From: Shewanella dokdonensis
GTDB taxonomy: Bacteria; Pseudomonadota; Gammaproteobacteria; Enterobacterales; Shewanellaceae
Reading direction: 5' to 3'
Assembly: GCF_018394335.1 (NCBI RefSeq)
Contig: NZ_CP074572.1
Span: forward strand, 1,922,001-1,986,000
DNA: 64,000 nucleotides
The notes under the pieces: model-generated
Seen by the model: the letters and a program-made list of their open reading frames with translations, nothing else
The model's database searches: none
Told to the model about the DNA's origin: nothing
Program-made: the position numbers and the translations under genes
Shown here: positions 20,656 through 31,544 of the stretch, piece after piece
Layout: every line of letters starts with the position of its first letter
Numbering within the stretch: position 1 is the stretch's first letter

Positions 20656-21582
20656 CTATGAATTACAGGACTGCGCTGTCCGTTGTGGTAATTTCAGGCG
20701 TGGCAACAGCAAGCCAACAATCACCACGGCAATCCCCAACAGCTGCAACTGGGTTACCGGCTGCCCCATCAAAAAGGCGGTGAGCACGGCAAATATCGGT
20801 ACAAAATTGAAAAATAGCGATGCCGTTGCTGAACCTAAACTACGTACCCCATTGATCCACAACAAGTAACCGGCCACCGTACCCAAAATCGCTACATAGA
20901 AAACCTCGCTGATCACCACTGTTGAGGCATGCGTAAGTTCGGTCAAGGGGTTAACCTCAGGGGTGAACATGATCATGGTGCCAATCGCCAGCGCGCCACA
21001 GATCATCCCAATGAGTGTATAAGGGATTACCGCCAGCCAACGGCTGATACCTTGGCTGAAATAGGTGTATAGACTCCAGGCTAACATGCCACAGAAAATC
21101 ATTTGGTCACCGCGGTTCAGTTGCATGTGCGCAAGGCTGGCCAAGTTGCCGTTAGTGATCACTAGCAGCACGCCGGTGAGACTGACGAGCAGACTCACTA
21201 TCTGAGCCAACGCTGGCAAACGCCGTAGCGCGATGCTGGTAATCAGCGAGGTGGTTAGCGGGCTTAATGCCATAATCAATGAACCATTAGTGGCGTTAGT
21301 AAGGGTCAATCCGGTAAATAAGCCGAGATTAAGTCCGCCTATACCGATAGCGCTGACAATAACCACCCAGCCCCATTGCATAACCGTCAAATGAGGTTTG
21401 CTGCTGCGGGTGAATTGCAGATAAATCGCCAAACAGAGTGTCGCTAATATAAAACGCCATAGTATCAGCGTCAGTGGATGCACTTCATTTAATGCATGCT
21501 TGCCGATGGGAAAACAGCTTCCCCAAAAGAACGCACATAAAATCAATAGCGCAACCGCCTTGAGCATAGAGTCTGACTTCAT
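20656..21582 (-). CDS. EamA/DMT-superfamily transporter
   Basis: A 308-residue membrane protein with ten predicted helices in two EamA repeats. The first begins LLILCAFFWGSCFPIGKHALNEVHPLTLILWRF, a typical EamA opening, and the second lies near 160-295. Family members export metabolites or amino acids by proton exchange. It is divergent from a LysR gene with 94 bases between starts, so that regulator probably controls it. The substrate is unknown. Confidence 0.88.
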   Translation of the reverse strand: MKSDSMLKAVALLILCAFFWGSCFPIGKHALNEVHPLTLILWRFILATLCLAIYLQFTRSSKPHLTVMQWGWVVIVSAIGIGGLNLGLFTGLTLTNATNGSLIMALSPLTTSLITSIALRRLPALAQIVSLLVSLTGVLLVITNGNLASLAHMQLNRGDQMIFCGMLAWSLYTYFSQGISRWLAVIPYTLIGMICGALAIGTMIMFTPEVNPLTELTHASTVVISEVFYVAILGTVAGYLLWINGVRSLGSATASLFFNFVPIFAVLTAFLMGQPVTQLQLLGIAVVIVGLLLPRLKLPQRTAQSCNS

Positions 21583-21676
21583 CGCCTACTCCAAAGAACT
21601 TGTGAAAACCGTCTGGCTAGTGTATTGATTCCATTAATTAGATAAACAGGCAAAAATAAGACTTTAAATTCCAAAA

Positions 21677-22575
21677 ATGAAATCTAACTATTCACTGGAT
21701 GATTTACGTTGCTTTTGCACTGTTGCGCGTCTGGGCAGTTTTACGGCGGCGGCCGAGCAACTCGGCATACCGTTATCCACCCTCAGTCGTCGTATTCGTC
21801 AGCTTGAAAGTGACCTGCAACTGCGGCTGCTCAACCGTGATGCGCATCGGGTAGTGTTGACCAGCACTGGCACACAGTATTACCAACGTTGTAGTGCCTT
21901 GTTCGAGGAACTGCTGGATATCGACGAAGATCTACATCGTGAAAAATATCGTCCCAGCGGCAAGATCCGGGTGTCGGCACCTATCAATTCCGGTTCTTAT
22001 TTTCTGCGCGATATTTTCTATGAGTTTCTGCGGCGCTATCCAGAGATCCAACTGGACTTGTGTTTCTCCAACTCACTGATTGATATTGAAGGCGAAGGCA
22101 TGGATGTGGTGTTTCGCGTTGGCAGTCCCATTGTCGAAAATTGGATTGCTAGGACGTTGAAACAGATGCGTTTTATCTTGTGTGCGCCGAAAGCATACGA
22201 TATCAGCACTATTACCACACCGGAAAAACTCTGTGGTCATCCTATTATTTTGTGCCGGCCAATGATCCCGTGGCATCTGCAACATCAAACCACAGGGCAA
22301 GAGTTTGATTACCATCCGCAAAAGCTGGTGCGTTTAGAAGTTGACGAAGTCGGCTTGTTAGTTCACGCCGTCAAGAGTGGATTAGGCATAGGTTACCTCC
22401 TGATTACGCGGCCTTGCCAATGATTGCCGCCGGAGAGATACAGCATGTGTTGCCGGAGTGGCACGGTAAGGTACGCACAATGATGATGTTGTATCGTGAG
22501 CGCAATAATCTGCCGCTGCGGGTAAGGATATTCGTTGAATATGTATTGGCGTGTTTTGCCACCCTGAAAAATTGA
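21677..22575 (+). CDS. LysR-family transcriptional regulator, frame broken near the C-terminus
   Basis: The restored protein has 299 residues. The N-terminal helix-turn-helix (LDDLRCFCTVARLGSFTAAAEQLGIPLSTLSRRIRQLE) is followed by a substrate-binding domain of the periplasmic-binding-protein fold. The frame shifts at CC (22399-22400); one added C turns GYLLITRPCQ into GYLPDYAALPMIAAGEIQ and carries the protein to the TGA at 22573-22575. As read it would stop at 22423. Its divergent neighbour, the DMT transporter, is the likely target. Confidence 0.87.
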
Positions 22576-22914
22576 GCCTGTGCTCAATATCTGTCTGCAT
22601 TGTTGTAACGGTTATCACTGCGCCATCTGCGACCGTTAACGCAGCGCTTCACTCGGACAACAACAGCACAATCTGCCAGCTAAGAGCACTACGACCATAG
22701 TCCACTATGACTAGAAAACAGAAAAGCGTCAGTATATTAGCGAAATCATAGGTAACATATTCAGGGAATATGCAGTAGCTCCTTGAGTTTGTTGCGAAAT
22801 CAAAAATTACTCTCTATTTTTTGTCATGAGCACCCGGTGGAATTTTCACCGTGCAATAAATGGTGCTAAGGTGGAGAGTCGGCAATCGCCGCAAATTGAA
22901 CAAGGAACACCATA
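22576..22914. other. Intergenic region before the TRAP operon
   Basis: 339 bases without a gene. Near 22835-22851 an imperfect inverted repeat (CGGTGGAATTTTCACCG) lies about 65 bases before the TAXI start and could be an operator or leader hairpin. I see no clear sigma-70 or sigma-54 boxes and no terminator for the LysR gene. Confidence 0.4.
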
Positions 22915-23868
22915 ATGAAACTGATAAGAAAAATGGGCGTTATTGGGGCTATCGCTGCGGTATGTGTCAGTTCCGCAGTCTGGGCAGCACCCAAGTTCAT
23001 CAATATTCTCACCGGTGGTACCAGCGGTGTGTATTATCCGCTGGGGGTGGCGCTGTCACAAATCTATGGTAACCATATCGACGGCGCAAAAACGTCGGTT
23101 CAGGCCACTAAAGCTTCAGTGGAGAATTTAAACCTGTTGCAGGCTGGCCGTGGGGAACTGGCATTTTCTATTGGCGATTCAGTGGCGGCTGCCTGGAACG
23201 GTGACGCAGAAGCTGGCTTTAAAAAGCCCTTGGATAAGTTGCGCTTATTGGCAGCGATTTACCCTAACTATATTCAGATTGTGGCTAACAAAGATGCCGG
23301 TATCAAAAGTCTGGCAGATCTGAAAGGCAAACGGGTATCTGTGGGGGCACCTAAATCCGGTACTGAACTGAATGCCAGAGCGATCTTTGCCGCCGCTGGG
23401 CTGACTTATGATGATCTGGGGAAAGTAGAATTTTTGCCATATGCAGAATCAGTTGAGCTGATTAAAAACCGCCAGCTAGATGCTACTTTACAGTCTTCTG
23501 GATTAGGTATGGCGGCGCTGCGGGATCTTGCGGCCACTATGCCAGTGAACTTTGTGCCTATCCCTGCTGATGTGATTGCTAAAACTGGCAATGCGGCATT
23601 CCAGGCCGGAGTGATCCCCGCCGGAACCTATGATGGTCAGGATACCGATGTGCCCACCATCGCCATTCAGAATCTGTTGGTGACCACTACTGCGGTTTCT
23701 GACGATGTGGCGTATCAGATGGCCAAGTTGTTGTTTGAAAACTTGGATTATCTGGGTAATGCCCACGCAGCGGCAAAGGCAATCACTCTGGACAAAGCGA
23801 CTAACTCACCCATTCCGATCCATCCTGGTGCAGAACGCTATTACAAAGAAGTGGGCTTATTGAAATAA
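22915..23868 (+). CDS. TAXI-family TRAP transporter substrate-binding protein
   Basis: A 317-residue periplasmic binding protein. The signal peptide ends at VWA-AP (about residue 24), followed at once by KFINILTGGTSGVYYPLG, the diagnostic TAXI start. Further family blocks are AGRGELAFSIGDS, LKGKRVSVGAPKSGTELNA and the terminal HPGAERYYKEVGL. TAXI proteins deliver acidic substrates such as glutamate or other organic anions to TRAP permeases. It heads an operon with a fused permease and a DUF1850 protein, the standard partners. Confidence 0.92.
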   Translation: MKLIRKMGVIGAIAAVCVSSAVWAAPKFINILTGGTSGVYYPLGVALSQIYGNHIDGAKTSVQATKASVENLNLLQAGRGELAFSIGDSVAAAWNGDAEAGFKKPLDKLRLLAAIYPNYIQIVANKDAGIKSLADLKGKRVSVGAPKSGTELNARAIFAAAGLTYDDLGKVEFLPYAESVELIKNRQLDATLQSSGLGMAALRDLAATMPVNFVPIPADVIAKTGNAAFQAGVIPAGTYDGQDTDVPTIAIQNLLVTTTAVSDDVAYQMAKLLFENLDYLGNAHAAAKAITLDKATNSPIPIHPGAERYYKEVGLLK

Positions 23869-23876
23869 GCGGTAAT

Positions 23877-23899
23877 ACTCCCCGGCAATGTCGGGGAGT
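23877..23899 (+). terminator. Intercistronic hairpin between binding protein and permease
   Basis: A perfect 8-bp GC-rich stem (ACTCCCCG / CGGGGAGT) with a 7-base loop, no T-tract. Binding-protein operons often use such a hairpin to protect the upstream message or attenuate read-through so that binding protein exceeds permease. Confidence 0.6.
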
Positions 23900-23934
23900 G
23901 ACTCACTGTTGTTTGAAGTAGCGAGGCACACTAT

Positions 23935-25964
23935 ATGACTGAATCCCGTGAGGGTTTAGAAGCAGCCACCACAGAGTGGCCAAAAGCATTATTTACAGTA
24001 GCACTGCTGTTTTCGGCTTTTCAGCTGATCACCGCGGCGTTTCATCCGGTTTCTACCCAAGTCCTGCGTGCGGTTCACGTGGGCTTTTTGCTGCTGATCG
24101 TTTATATCACTTATCCTACATTTAAGGGCCACAAGGTCTGGGCACCACTCGGCTGGTTGCTTGGGTTGGCGGGCATGTCTACCGCGGCCTATCAATGGAT
24201 TTTTGAAGCGGATCTGATCCAGCGCTCCGGCGACCTGACCCAGACCGATATGGTCATGGGGCTGATGCTGATTGTATTGGTCTTTGATGCCGCGCGTCGG
24301 GTGATGGGGCCTGCATTACCTTTTATCTGTACCCTGTTTCTGGCTTATGGGTTGTTGGGGCAATATCTGCCGGGTGAATTGATGCACCGTGGTTATGGGG
24401 TTGACCAGATAGTGAACCAATTATCTTTCGGTACTGAAGGATTCTATGGCACCCCCACCTATGTGTCGGCGACTTATATCTTCCTGTTTATCCTGTTTGG
24501 CGCATTCCTAGAACAAGCCGGGATGATCCGTCTGTTTACCGATTTTGCGATGGGCTTGTTCGGACACAAGCTCGGCGGCCCGGCCAAAGTGTCGGTGGTA
24601 TCTTCAGCATTGATGGGCACCATTACCGGCTCAGGGGTGGCCAATGTGGTGACCACCGGCCAGTTTACCATTCCGTTGATGAAGCGGTTTGGTTACCGCA
24701 GCGCGTTCGCGGGGGCGTAGAAGCAACCTCCAGCATGGGTAGCCAGATCATGCCACCGATTATGGGCGCGGTTGCCTTTATCATGGCCGAAACTATCAAT
24801 GTACCCTTTATCGAGATTGCCAAAGCGGCACTGGTGCCGGCCATGTTGTATTTCGGCTCGGTGTTCTGGATGGTACATCTTGAAGCTAAACGTGCCGGGT
24901 TGCATGGCCTGCCAAAAGAGGAATGCCCTAATCCGTGGAAGGCCGTGAGCCAGCGCTGGTACTTGCTATTCCCGTTAGCGGTGCTGATTTATCTGTTATT
25001 CGCTGGTCGTACGCCACTGTTTTCCGGAACGGTCGGCTTATCCTTGACCGCTATCGTGATCCTCGGCTCTGCCATCGCTATGCAAGTGTCATCCAAGTGG
25101 TTACGCGTGGCCTTCTGGGTAGCGTTAGGGCTGATGTGTGCTGGCTTTTTCCGCATGGGAATTGGCGTGGTGTTCGGTGTTATTGGCGTGCTGGTGGCGA
25201 TCTGCTGGTTTGTTAAAGGTGGCCGAGATACGCTGCGCATTTGTGTGCATGCCTTGGTTGATGGTGCCCGTCATGCGGTGCCAGTCGGGATAGCCTGTGT
25301 GTTGGTGGGGGTGATTATCGGCATTGTGTCGCTTACCGGTGTGGCCTCAACCGTTGCGGGTTACATTCTGGCCGTGGGACAAAGCAACCTGTTCTTGTCC
25401 TTAGTGCTGACCATGATTACCTGCTTGGTGCTGGGGATGGGGATCCCCTCGATCCCCAACTACATCATCACCAGCTCCATCGCTGCTCCCGCATTGCTGG
25501 ACTTAGGTGTGCCACTGATCGTGTCGCATATGTTCGTGTTTTACTTTGGCATTATGTCGGACTTGACCCCACCAGTGGCACTGGCTTGCTTTGCCGCCGC
25601 GCCGATTGCTAAAGAAAAGGGACTGAAGATTAGTTTATGGGCGATTCGCATTGCTATCGCGGGCTTCATCATCCCTTATATGTCGGTATATTCACCGGCC
25701 TTAATGCTGCAAAGTGACAGCTTTGCCGCCATCATTTACGTGGTCTTTAAAGCCATGTTAGCGATTGGCCTGTGGGGCGCGGTGTTTACCGGTTTCCTGT
25801 TGCGCCCATTGAAATGGTGGGAACGGCTGTGGGGCTTTATTGCTGGTGGTAGTTTGATCCTTGCCACACCGATGAGCGATGAGATTGGTTTCGCGCTAGT
25901 GGCCTTAGTGCTGTTGCAACACTGGTGGTTCAGCCGCCGAGCAGCGTTACGGAGTGCCAGTTGA
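23935..25964 (+). CDS. Fused TRAP transporter permease (4TM + 12TM), frame broken once
   Basis: The restored protein has 676 residues and combines the small (DctQ-like) and large (DctM-like) TRAP membrane subunits, as usual in TAXI systems. Family blocks include GVDQIVNQLSFGTEGFYGTP, LMGTITGSGVANVVTTGQFTIP and LGMGIPSIPNYIITSS. The frame breaks in a G5 run at 24711-24715: as read the chain ends AFAGA at 24720, and one added G gives AFAGGVEATSSMGSQIMPP, joining the second half. It acts in the inner membrane as a sodium-driven importer with the TAXI protein. Confidence 0.9.
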
Positions 25965-26362
25965 TGCTGGGCTTATGTCTCGGGTTGGCCGGGCAGTTGT
26001 GGGCCAGTGTGCCACAGCCTGAATTCACTTTAGGTTGGCGCCATACCGTCGAAAAAATCCGTTGGGAAGAGGACTACCAAGTGACGGCAAAAGGCCTACA
26101 ACTGACGGAAGCCAGAGTGAAAGGCACCGGGGCGGGTATGGAGATCCCCGATGGCGCGGTATTTCGTGATGATAGCTGGCATTACTACGAGAAGCGCCCG
26201 CCAATCCCTTTGCTGAAATTAGGGCGAGCGCCAGAAGCGGGTGATTATGACATCTGTTTTAACGGCCAGTGTCAGCCCATGAGTCATTGGATTGGCAAGC
26301 CGAATCATCAGCAGGAAACCGTGGAGTTATGGCCCTGCGAACTGACTCAACCACAAAAGTGA
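25964..26362 (+). CDS. DUF1850 domain protein linked to TAXI-TRAP transport
   Basis: The start is the ATG at 25964, sharing a base with the permease stop (TGATG), giving 132 residues. A hydrophobic N-terminus (MLGLCLGLAGQLWAS) suggests export. The DUF1850 hallmark is the FTLGWRHTVEKIRWEEDYQV block followed by GTGAGMEIPDGAVFRDDSW. Genes of this family are found almost only in TAXI-TRAP operons; function is unknown, though an accessory role in substrate handling is likely. It is convergent with pbpG, stop to stop. Confidence 0.85.
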   Translation: MLGLCLGLAGQLWASVPQPEFTLGWRHTVEKIRWEEDYQVTAKGLQLTEARVKGTGAGMEIPDGAVFRDDSWHYYEKRPPIPLLKLGRAPEAGDYDICFNGQCQPMSHWIGKPNHQQETVELWPCELTQPQK

Positions 26363-27310
26363 TCAGGGTTGGGCGGTAGCGCTGATGCTATCGCCCTGTT
26401 CCAGATTCTTAGCGGTTTGTTGCTGTAACTGCCGTTTGTCCGCTTTATAGGCCAAGGCATCCGCTGGTACCTTGCTGATTTTGCCCGTGCTCAGCCAGTG
26501 TTTCAGCCGCCCGGCATCGGCGATATGGGTGTATTTGCCGAACGCATCTAACACCACGAATGCCACTTGTCGCCCAGCCATTTCCGTCAACATCACCAAA
26601 CAATGTCCAGCGTCATCGGTGTAACCGGTTTTGGTCAGATGGATCTTCCAGCCTTTTTTATTGACCAAGGGATTGGTGTTGTAAAACGCCAAGCTGTAGC
26701 GCGGCTTTTGGAAGGTGACGCTGCGATTTTTGGCACTGCTGAGTTGTCCCATTAACGGATAATCACGGGTGGCTTTCAGCAGTTTGATAAGATCGCTAGC
26801 ACTGGAAACGTTTTGGCTGGAAAGCCCGGTAGGTTCCACAAAATGGCTGTGTGTCATGCCAAGCGCCTTGGCCTTGTGGTTCATCGCTTTGATAAACGCG
26901 GCAAAACCGCCAGGGTAATGATGGGCCAATGTTGCTGCGGCGCGATTTTCGGACGACATCAGTGCCAAGGCGATGGCTTCTTTACGCCGTAGCGTGCTGC
27001 CAAAGCGCAGCCGAGATACCACGTTGTCCATCCCCGGAATACCGTTGACATTGACCTCAATCCGTTCATTGAGCGGCTGTTTGGCTTCCAACACCACCAT
27101 GACGGTGAGCAACTTGCTGACGGAGGCAATTGGCCGGGATTCATCGGCATGGTCTTGATACAGCACTTCACCGCTTTTGAGATCAACTAACATGGCACTG
27201 GCGGCAGCTAACGGCTGATGGCTCTTAGGAACGGCCTTAGCAAACACCAGCGTTGGCAGTAGCAGTAACAGACAGCCAAGAAAGGGCAAAATTTTCGGAC
27301 TCATGGGCAT
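26363..27310 (-). CDS. pbpG: D-alanyl-D-alanine endopeptidase (PBP7 type)
   Basis: A 315-residue periplasmic penicillin-binding protein of the S11 family. The signal peptide ends near VFA-KA (about residue 24). The three active-site motifs are visible: SVSK (Ser near 63, Lys 66), SEN in SSENRAAAT, and KTG in LTKTGYTDDAGHC. PBP7 cleaves cross-links between stem peptides in peptidoglycan. The gene stands alone, convergent with the DUF1850 gene. PBP5-type carboxypeptidases are longer and have a C-terminal membrane anchor, absent here, so PBP7 is the better call. Confidence 0.88.
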   Translation of the reverse strand: MPMSPKILPFLGCLLLLLPTLVFAKAVPKSHQPLAAASAMLVDLKSGEVLYQDHADESRPIASVSKLLTVMVVLEAKQPLNERIEVNVNGIPGMDNVVSRLRFGSTLRRKEAIALALMSSENRAAATLAHHYPGGFAAFIKAMNHKAKALGMTHSHFVEPTGLSSQNVSSASDLIKLLKATRDYPLMGQLSSAKNRSVTFQKPRYSLAFYNTNPLVNKKGWKIHLTKTGYTDDAGHCLVMLTEMAGRQVAFVVLDAFGKYTHIADAGRLKHWLSTGKISKVPADALAYKADKRQLQQQTAKNLEQGDSISATAQP

Positions 27311-27389
27311 CAGCCTACAGCTTGGTCAGAGAAGAGCATTGGCCCAAGTGTAATTAAATGCGGATGAGTCGCAAGTACTCGCCACTGGA

Positions 27390-27815
27390 TTATTGATGTA
27401 ACCGCTGCAAAATAGCGCGTAAATCGGCTGGCAGGGCAGTTTTCTTCCCTTGATTGAAGTCAAACATCACCGCGACAGAACTGCCGCTAGTCGTGACACA
27501 CTGCTGCTGAGTGCTGAACACTTCATAATGCAACATAAACCTGTCTTCCCCTATGTCACTGCTGCTGATCCCAACCAGTAACGTGTCTGGGTAGACCACC
27601 GGGCGCCGATAACTGGCGTGGTTTTCACTGATCACCGGCCCAATCCCGCGTTTGTACATTTCGGTGAGTGGATACTCGCGATTGAAAAACTCGATTCTGG
27701 CATCTTCAAAGTAGCGAAAATATGCCACATTGTTGACATGTTGCAGTGCATCCATGTCACCCCAGGTGACTTTAATGCTACAGGCATCGGGATAACGCTC
27801 AGTAAAGGCTGTCAT
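27390..27815 (-). CDS. Acyl-CoA thioesterase, 4HBT hotdog fold
   Basis: I start at the ATG at 27815 (MTAFTERYP), giving 141 residues, the normal size; an upstream start would add an unconserved 11-residue extension. The hotdog motif VTWGDMDALQHVNNVAYFRYFEDAR contains the active-site Asp of the 4-hydroxybenzoyl-CoA thioesterase group (YbgC/FadM-like). It should hydrolyse acyl-CoA or acyl-ACP esters in the cytoplasm; the true substrate is unknown. Confidence 0.88.
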   Translation of the reverse strand: MTAFTERYPDACSIKVTWGDMDALQHVNNVAYFRYFEDARIEFFNREYPLTEMYKRGIGPVISENHASYRRPVVYPDTLLVGISSSDIGEDRFMLHYEVFSTQQQCVTTSGSSVAVMFDFNQGKKTALPADLRAILQRLHQ

Positions 27816-27898
27816 AATGAAACGCTCGTTTGAATTTTGCACCAGCATAGCAACAGCCTACCGTTGGCTCAAGTGTTGTTGATGAATCGCTAAAACAA

Positions 27899-27928
27899 CA
27901 ACGGCGAGAGCCGAAGCTGTCGCCGTTG
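27899..27928 (-). terminator. Terminator-like hairpin downstream of mtnC
   Basis: A perfect 9-bp stem (CAACGGCGA / TCGCCGTTG) with a 12-base loop. Read on the minus strand it is followed by a T-rich TTGTTTTAG stretch, 20 bases past the mtnC stop. Confidence 0.65.
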
Positions 27929-27947
27929 ATGCCAGAAGCAACGGCTC

Positions 27948-28628
27948 CTAGTCGATGAGCAATTCACTGAAACTATGGATCTGCCGATAATCCCCGGTTT
28001 TTACTGAACTGTCTCGTACCATCTGGCAAGTTTGCATGCCTGCCGCTGCCGCCGCTTTTAGCTCACCTAACAGATCGGACACAAACAGCACCTGCTTAGG
28101 CGCCAGGCTGATGGTATTGAGGATATTACTGTAGGCTTGTTTATCGAGTTTACCGCCGGTGCGGGTATCAAAATGGCCATTGAACAGCTCGGTCAGATCG
28201 CCGCCATCACTGTGACTGAACAGCAATTTCTGGGCTTCAACCGAAGCGGAGGAAAAACTGTAAACGCGCAGACCTTGCGCCCGGTATTGTTTTATCGCCT
28301 CAATAAAATCTGGATAGATATGTCCGGTAAACTCATTTTGCGCATAACCTTCCTGCCATATCAGGCCTTGCAGCGTCTTTAATGGTGTGGCTTTGCGGTC
28401 TTCCCTCACCCAAGTTTGCAGAATTTCTGCCACCCGCGCCAGGCTGGCATCCGCTTCCAACGCAATATCTCGGGTATCGCCAATACAAGCATCTACCAGA
28501 AAATTCTGCTGATGACGTTCCAGAAATGCTGGAATCGCCTTTAATGAATAGGGAAACAATACATCCTGAATAAAATGCTGGTCGGTAGTGGTGCCTGCCG
28601 TGTCCACAATAATGGCTCTGATGCCCAT
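27948..28628 (-). CDS. mtnC: Enolase-phosphatase E1 (acireductone synthase)
   Basis: A 226-residue HAD-family enzyme of the methionine salvage pathway. It converts 2,3-diketo-5-methylthiopentyl-1-phosphate to acireductone by enolisation and dephosphorylation. The HAD motif I is [11 protein letters not shown]; many homologues have D-I-E-G-T, so the Glu is Ala here, as I remember for Shewanella MtnC. Other blocks are [47 protein letters not shown] and the late acidic [14 protein letters not shown]. No other salvage genes lie nearby. Confidence 0.9.
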   Translation of the reverse strand: MGIRAIIVDTAGTTTDQHFIQDVLFPYSLKAIPAFLERHQQNFLVDACIGDTRDIALEADASLARVAEILQTWVREDRKATPLKTLQGLIWQEGYAQNEFTGHIYPDFIEAIKQYRAQGLRVYSFSSASVEAQKLLFSHSDGGDLTELFNGHFDTRTGGKLDKQAYSNILNTISLAPKQVLFVSDLLGELKAAAAAGMQTCQMVRDSSVKTGDYRQIHSFSELLID

Positions 28629-28867
28629 GAGGTCGATACTCCCTAATCTTCTTGGCTAACGGCTGATACTAATCGTTATTGGCAAATTTGACCAGTCAGG
28701 CGCTTGGCAGTTGGCGGCGGGGTAAACAAAATGTAATGTTAAGTTCAGGCTTGTCTGATAAACAGTAATTGAGTTGGCAGCAAGCAATTAACCGTATTGG
28801 CCGGAACACAGCAAGGGATCGCGTAGTATTCGTCGTTTTCTGCGCCCAGGCCAGCGACAGGAGGGCA

Positions 28868-29347
28868 ATGACAGTGAGTTATCAACTGAAAATTAACGGT
28901 CAACTGATGCAGGCAGATGTGGCCGCCGATACCCCGTTATTGTGGGTGCTGCGTGATACGCTAAAGCTAAAAGGTACCAAGTTTGGCTGCGGCATGGCGC
29001 AGTGTGGTGCCTGTACCGTACATCTTGATGGTAAGCCGGTGCGTAGCTGTGTAACCCCGATTTCAGCGGTAAAAGAGCGTGCCATTACCACTATTGAAGG
29101 GGTTGCTGACAGTGAACTGGGGCAACAGCTACAACAGGCGTGGAAGATCCTCGATGTGCCGCAATGTGGCTATTGTCAGGCGGGGCAAATGATGTCAGCG
29201 CTGGCCTTGTTGCGGCAGTTCCCGCAGCCAACCGATGCACAGATTGCTAGCGGCATGAAGGGTAATTTGTGCCGCTGTGCCACCTATCACCGCATCAAAC
29301 AGGCTATTCAGCAGGTAGCAAAGCGTACGGACAAGGAGGCCAGTTGA
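28868..29347 (+). CDS. iorA: (2Fe-2S)-binding subunit of a molybdenum hydroxylase (isoquinoline 1-oxidoreductase alpha type)
   Basis: About 159 residues from ATG 28868; the AGGAGG site is very close to this ATG, so a GTG two codons later is an alternative start. Two 2Fe-2S clusters are evident: the plant-type ferredoxin motif FGCGMAQCGACTVHL with a later Cys in VRSC, and the C-terminal CGYCQAGQM with NLCRCATYHRI. The small subunit passes electrons from the Mo site. The catalytic subunit gene follows by one base, so they form an operon. The true substrate may be an aldehyde or heterocycle; ior is by similarity only. Confidence 0.85.
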   Translation: MTVSYQLKINGQLMQADVAADTPLLWVLRDTLKLKGTKFGCGMAQCGACTVHLDGKPVRSCVTPISAVKERAITTIEGVADSELGQQLQQAWKILDVPQCGYCQAGQMMSALALLRQFPQPTDAQIASGMKGNLCRCATYHRIKQAIQQVAKRTDKEAS

Positions 29348-29348
29348 T

Positions 29349-31534
29349 ATGACTTCGCAGAATTCCGCAATTAAACTGTCAACATCAGGTTATTCGCGCC
29401 GGGCGTTTTTAAAAGCCAGTGCTATTTTAGGCGGCGGATTGTTTGTCGGGTTGTACCTGCCCAAAGGCGTAGCCGCCGCAATGAATAGTACAGACAGCTG
29501 GATGCTGAATGCCTACATCCGCATTGGCAGTGATAACAGCATCCGCATCATGGCGGTTGCACCGGAAATCGGGCAGGGGATTAAAACATCGCTGCCGATG
29601 GTGATTGCTGATGAGTTGGATGTTGCTTGGGAACAGGTACAAGTGGAACAGGCTCCGGTGATGCCAGATGTCTATGGGCGGCAGTCTGCTGGTGGCAGTC
29701 GCAGTACCCCAATCCATTTTGACGAACATCGGCGTATTGGTGCCGCAACCCGGCAGTTGCTGTTGCTCGCCGCTGCGGCAACGTGGCAGGTGCCTGTGGC
29801 CGAGTGTCATAGTCAGCAAGGGCGCATATTACATAGCAGTGGTCGTAGTCTGGATTATGGTGAATTGGCTGCCGCCGCGGCAAAACTACCAGTGCCAGAT
29901 TTAGCCGCCGTCACTCTAAAAACCGATGCTCAGCTGCAAATTGTTGGTAAATTTACCGCTGGCGTGGACAACGATGCCATCGTCAACGGCCAACCTTTGT
30001 TTGGCATTGATGTTGAGTTGCCCGGCATGTTGTATGCGGTCTATCAGAAATGCCCGGTATTCGGTGGCACTGTCAAACACGCCAATGTTGCGCAGCTTGA
30101 AAAGCTCCCCGGCGTGCGCAAAGTGCTCGTGGTGTCCGGTAACGGTGATTTTTATGGCTTGGATGCGGGGGTCGCCATTGTCGCCGAGAGCTGGTGGCAA
30201 GCGCAGAAAGCACGCAAGCAGCTACAAGTTACATGGCACGACAGCAAGGCCACGGGCCAGAGTAATGCTGGATTTGACCGGGTAGCCAGCGAGCTGAAAA
30301 GCCAAACCCCGGCACAAATATTACGTAACGATGGCGATATTTCCCACAGTTTTGCCAGTGCCGCCAAAGTCTTACAGGCAGATTATTACTACCCGTTTGT
30401 GGCTCATGGGCAGTTGGAGCCGATGAACTGTAGCGCCCAATGGCAGAATGGCAAACTCAGTTTGTGGGCAGCGACGCAGAATCCGGTCAGTGGTCAGAAG
30501 CAGGTGGCTCAGGTATTGGGCATCAAGGAACAAGATATCACCATTCATGTGATGCGCTCTGGCGGCGGCTTTGGGCGGCGACTGTTCAATGATGTGATGG
30601 TCGAGGTTGCGTGGATTGCGCGTGAAGTCGGCGCTCCGGTAAAACTGCTGTGGTCGCGTGAAGATGATTTTCAGCATGATTTTTATCGGCCAGCGGGTTA
30701 TCACCATTTCAAATTAGCGCTGGATGCCGAAAATAAACTGACGGGCTTTCAAGATCACTTTATCACGTTTGGTGAAAAGGGCCGTCCCTTGTTAGCCGCG
30801 CAGATGAGCAGTGATATCTTCCCCGCAGGTTTTGTCGCTAACTTGCAATACGGCAGCTCACTGATCCCGGCGCATATTCCCACCGGCTGGCTGCGGGCAC
30901 CGGGCAGTAATGCGTTAGCCTGGGTGTTCCAGAGCATGTTGGATGAAGCTGCTCATGCCACCGGGCAAGATCCGCTGGCGATGCAGTTGGCGTTGCTGGC
31001 ACAACCCGTGGGTGACCACGGCAGTTTCAATCCGCAGCGGATGACCACAGTGTTGCAAACCGTTGCTGAACGTAGCGGCTGGGGCCGAAAAGTTGCCAAT
31101 GGCCATGGTTTAGGTATCGCCTGTTATTACAGCCATGCAGGTTATTTTGCTGAGGTGGTTGAAGTCAGTGTCAACCAAGGCAAATTGCAGATCCACCAGA
31201 TCTGGGCGGTGGGCGATGTGGGGCAATATATTGTTAACCCCAGCGGTGCCATGCATCAGGTACAGGGGTCGATTTTGGATGGATTATCGCAAGCCCTGTA
31301 TCAGCAGGTGCCGATTGATGGTGGTGCCAAGCTGGTGAATTATCATCAGCATAAGATGCTGACAATGGCAGAGGTGCCGGAAGTTAACGTGGAGTTTTTG
31401 AAAACCGCGTATCCAACTACCGGGCTGGGGAACCCGCATTGCCGCCAGTGATCCCGGCATTATGCAATGCAATTTTTGCCGCTACCGGGAAACGTATTCG
31501 GCGGTTGCCCATCACGGCGGACATGCTCACCTGA
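29349..31534 (+). CDS. iorB: Molybdopterin-binding catalytic subunit (isoquinoline 1-oxidoreductase beta type), frame broken near the end
   Basis: The restored protein has 728 residues. A twin-arginine signal ([20 protein letters not shown]) predicts Tat export of the folded enzyme. Xanthine-oxidase-family blocks include [39 protein letters not shown] and the cofactor-binding [22 protein letters not shown]. The frame breaks in GGGG (31427-31430): one added G turns GNPHCRQ into [20 protein letters not shown] and ends at the TGA 31532-31534. The new sequence contains the GEP-ALPP glutamate expected at the active site, so as read the enzyme lacks its catalytic base. Confidence 0.88.
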
Positions 31535-31544
31535 ATATGAGACT

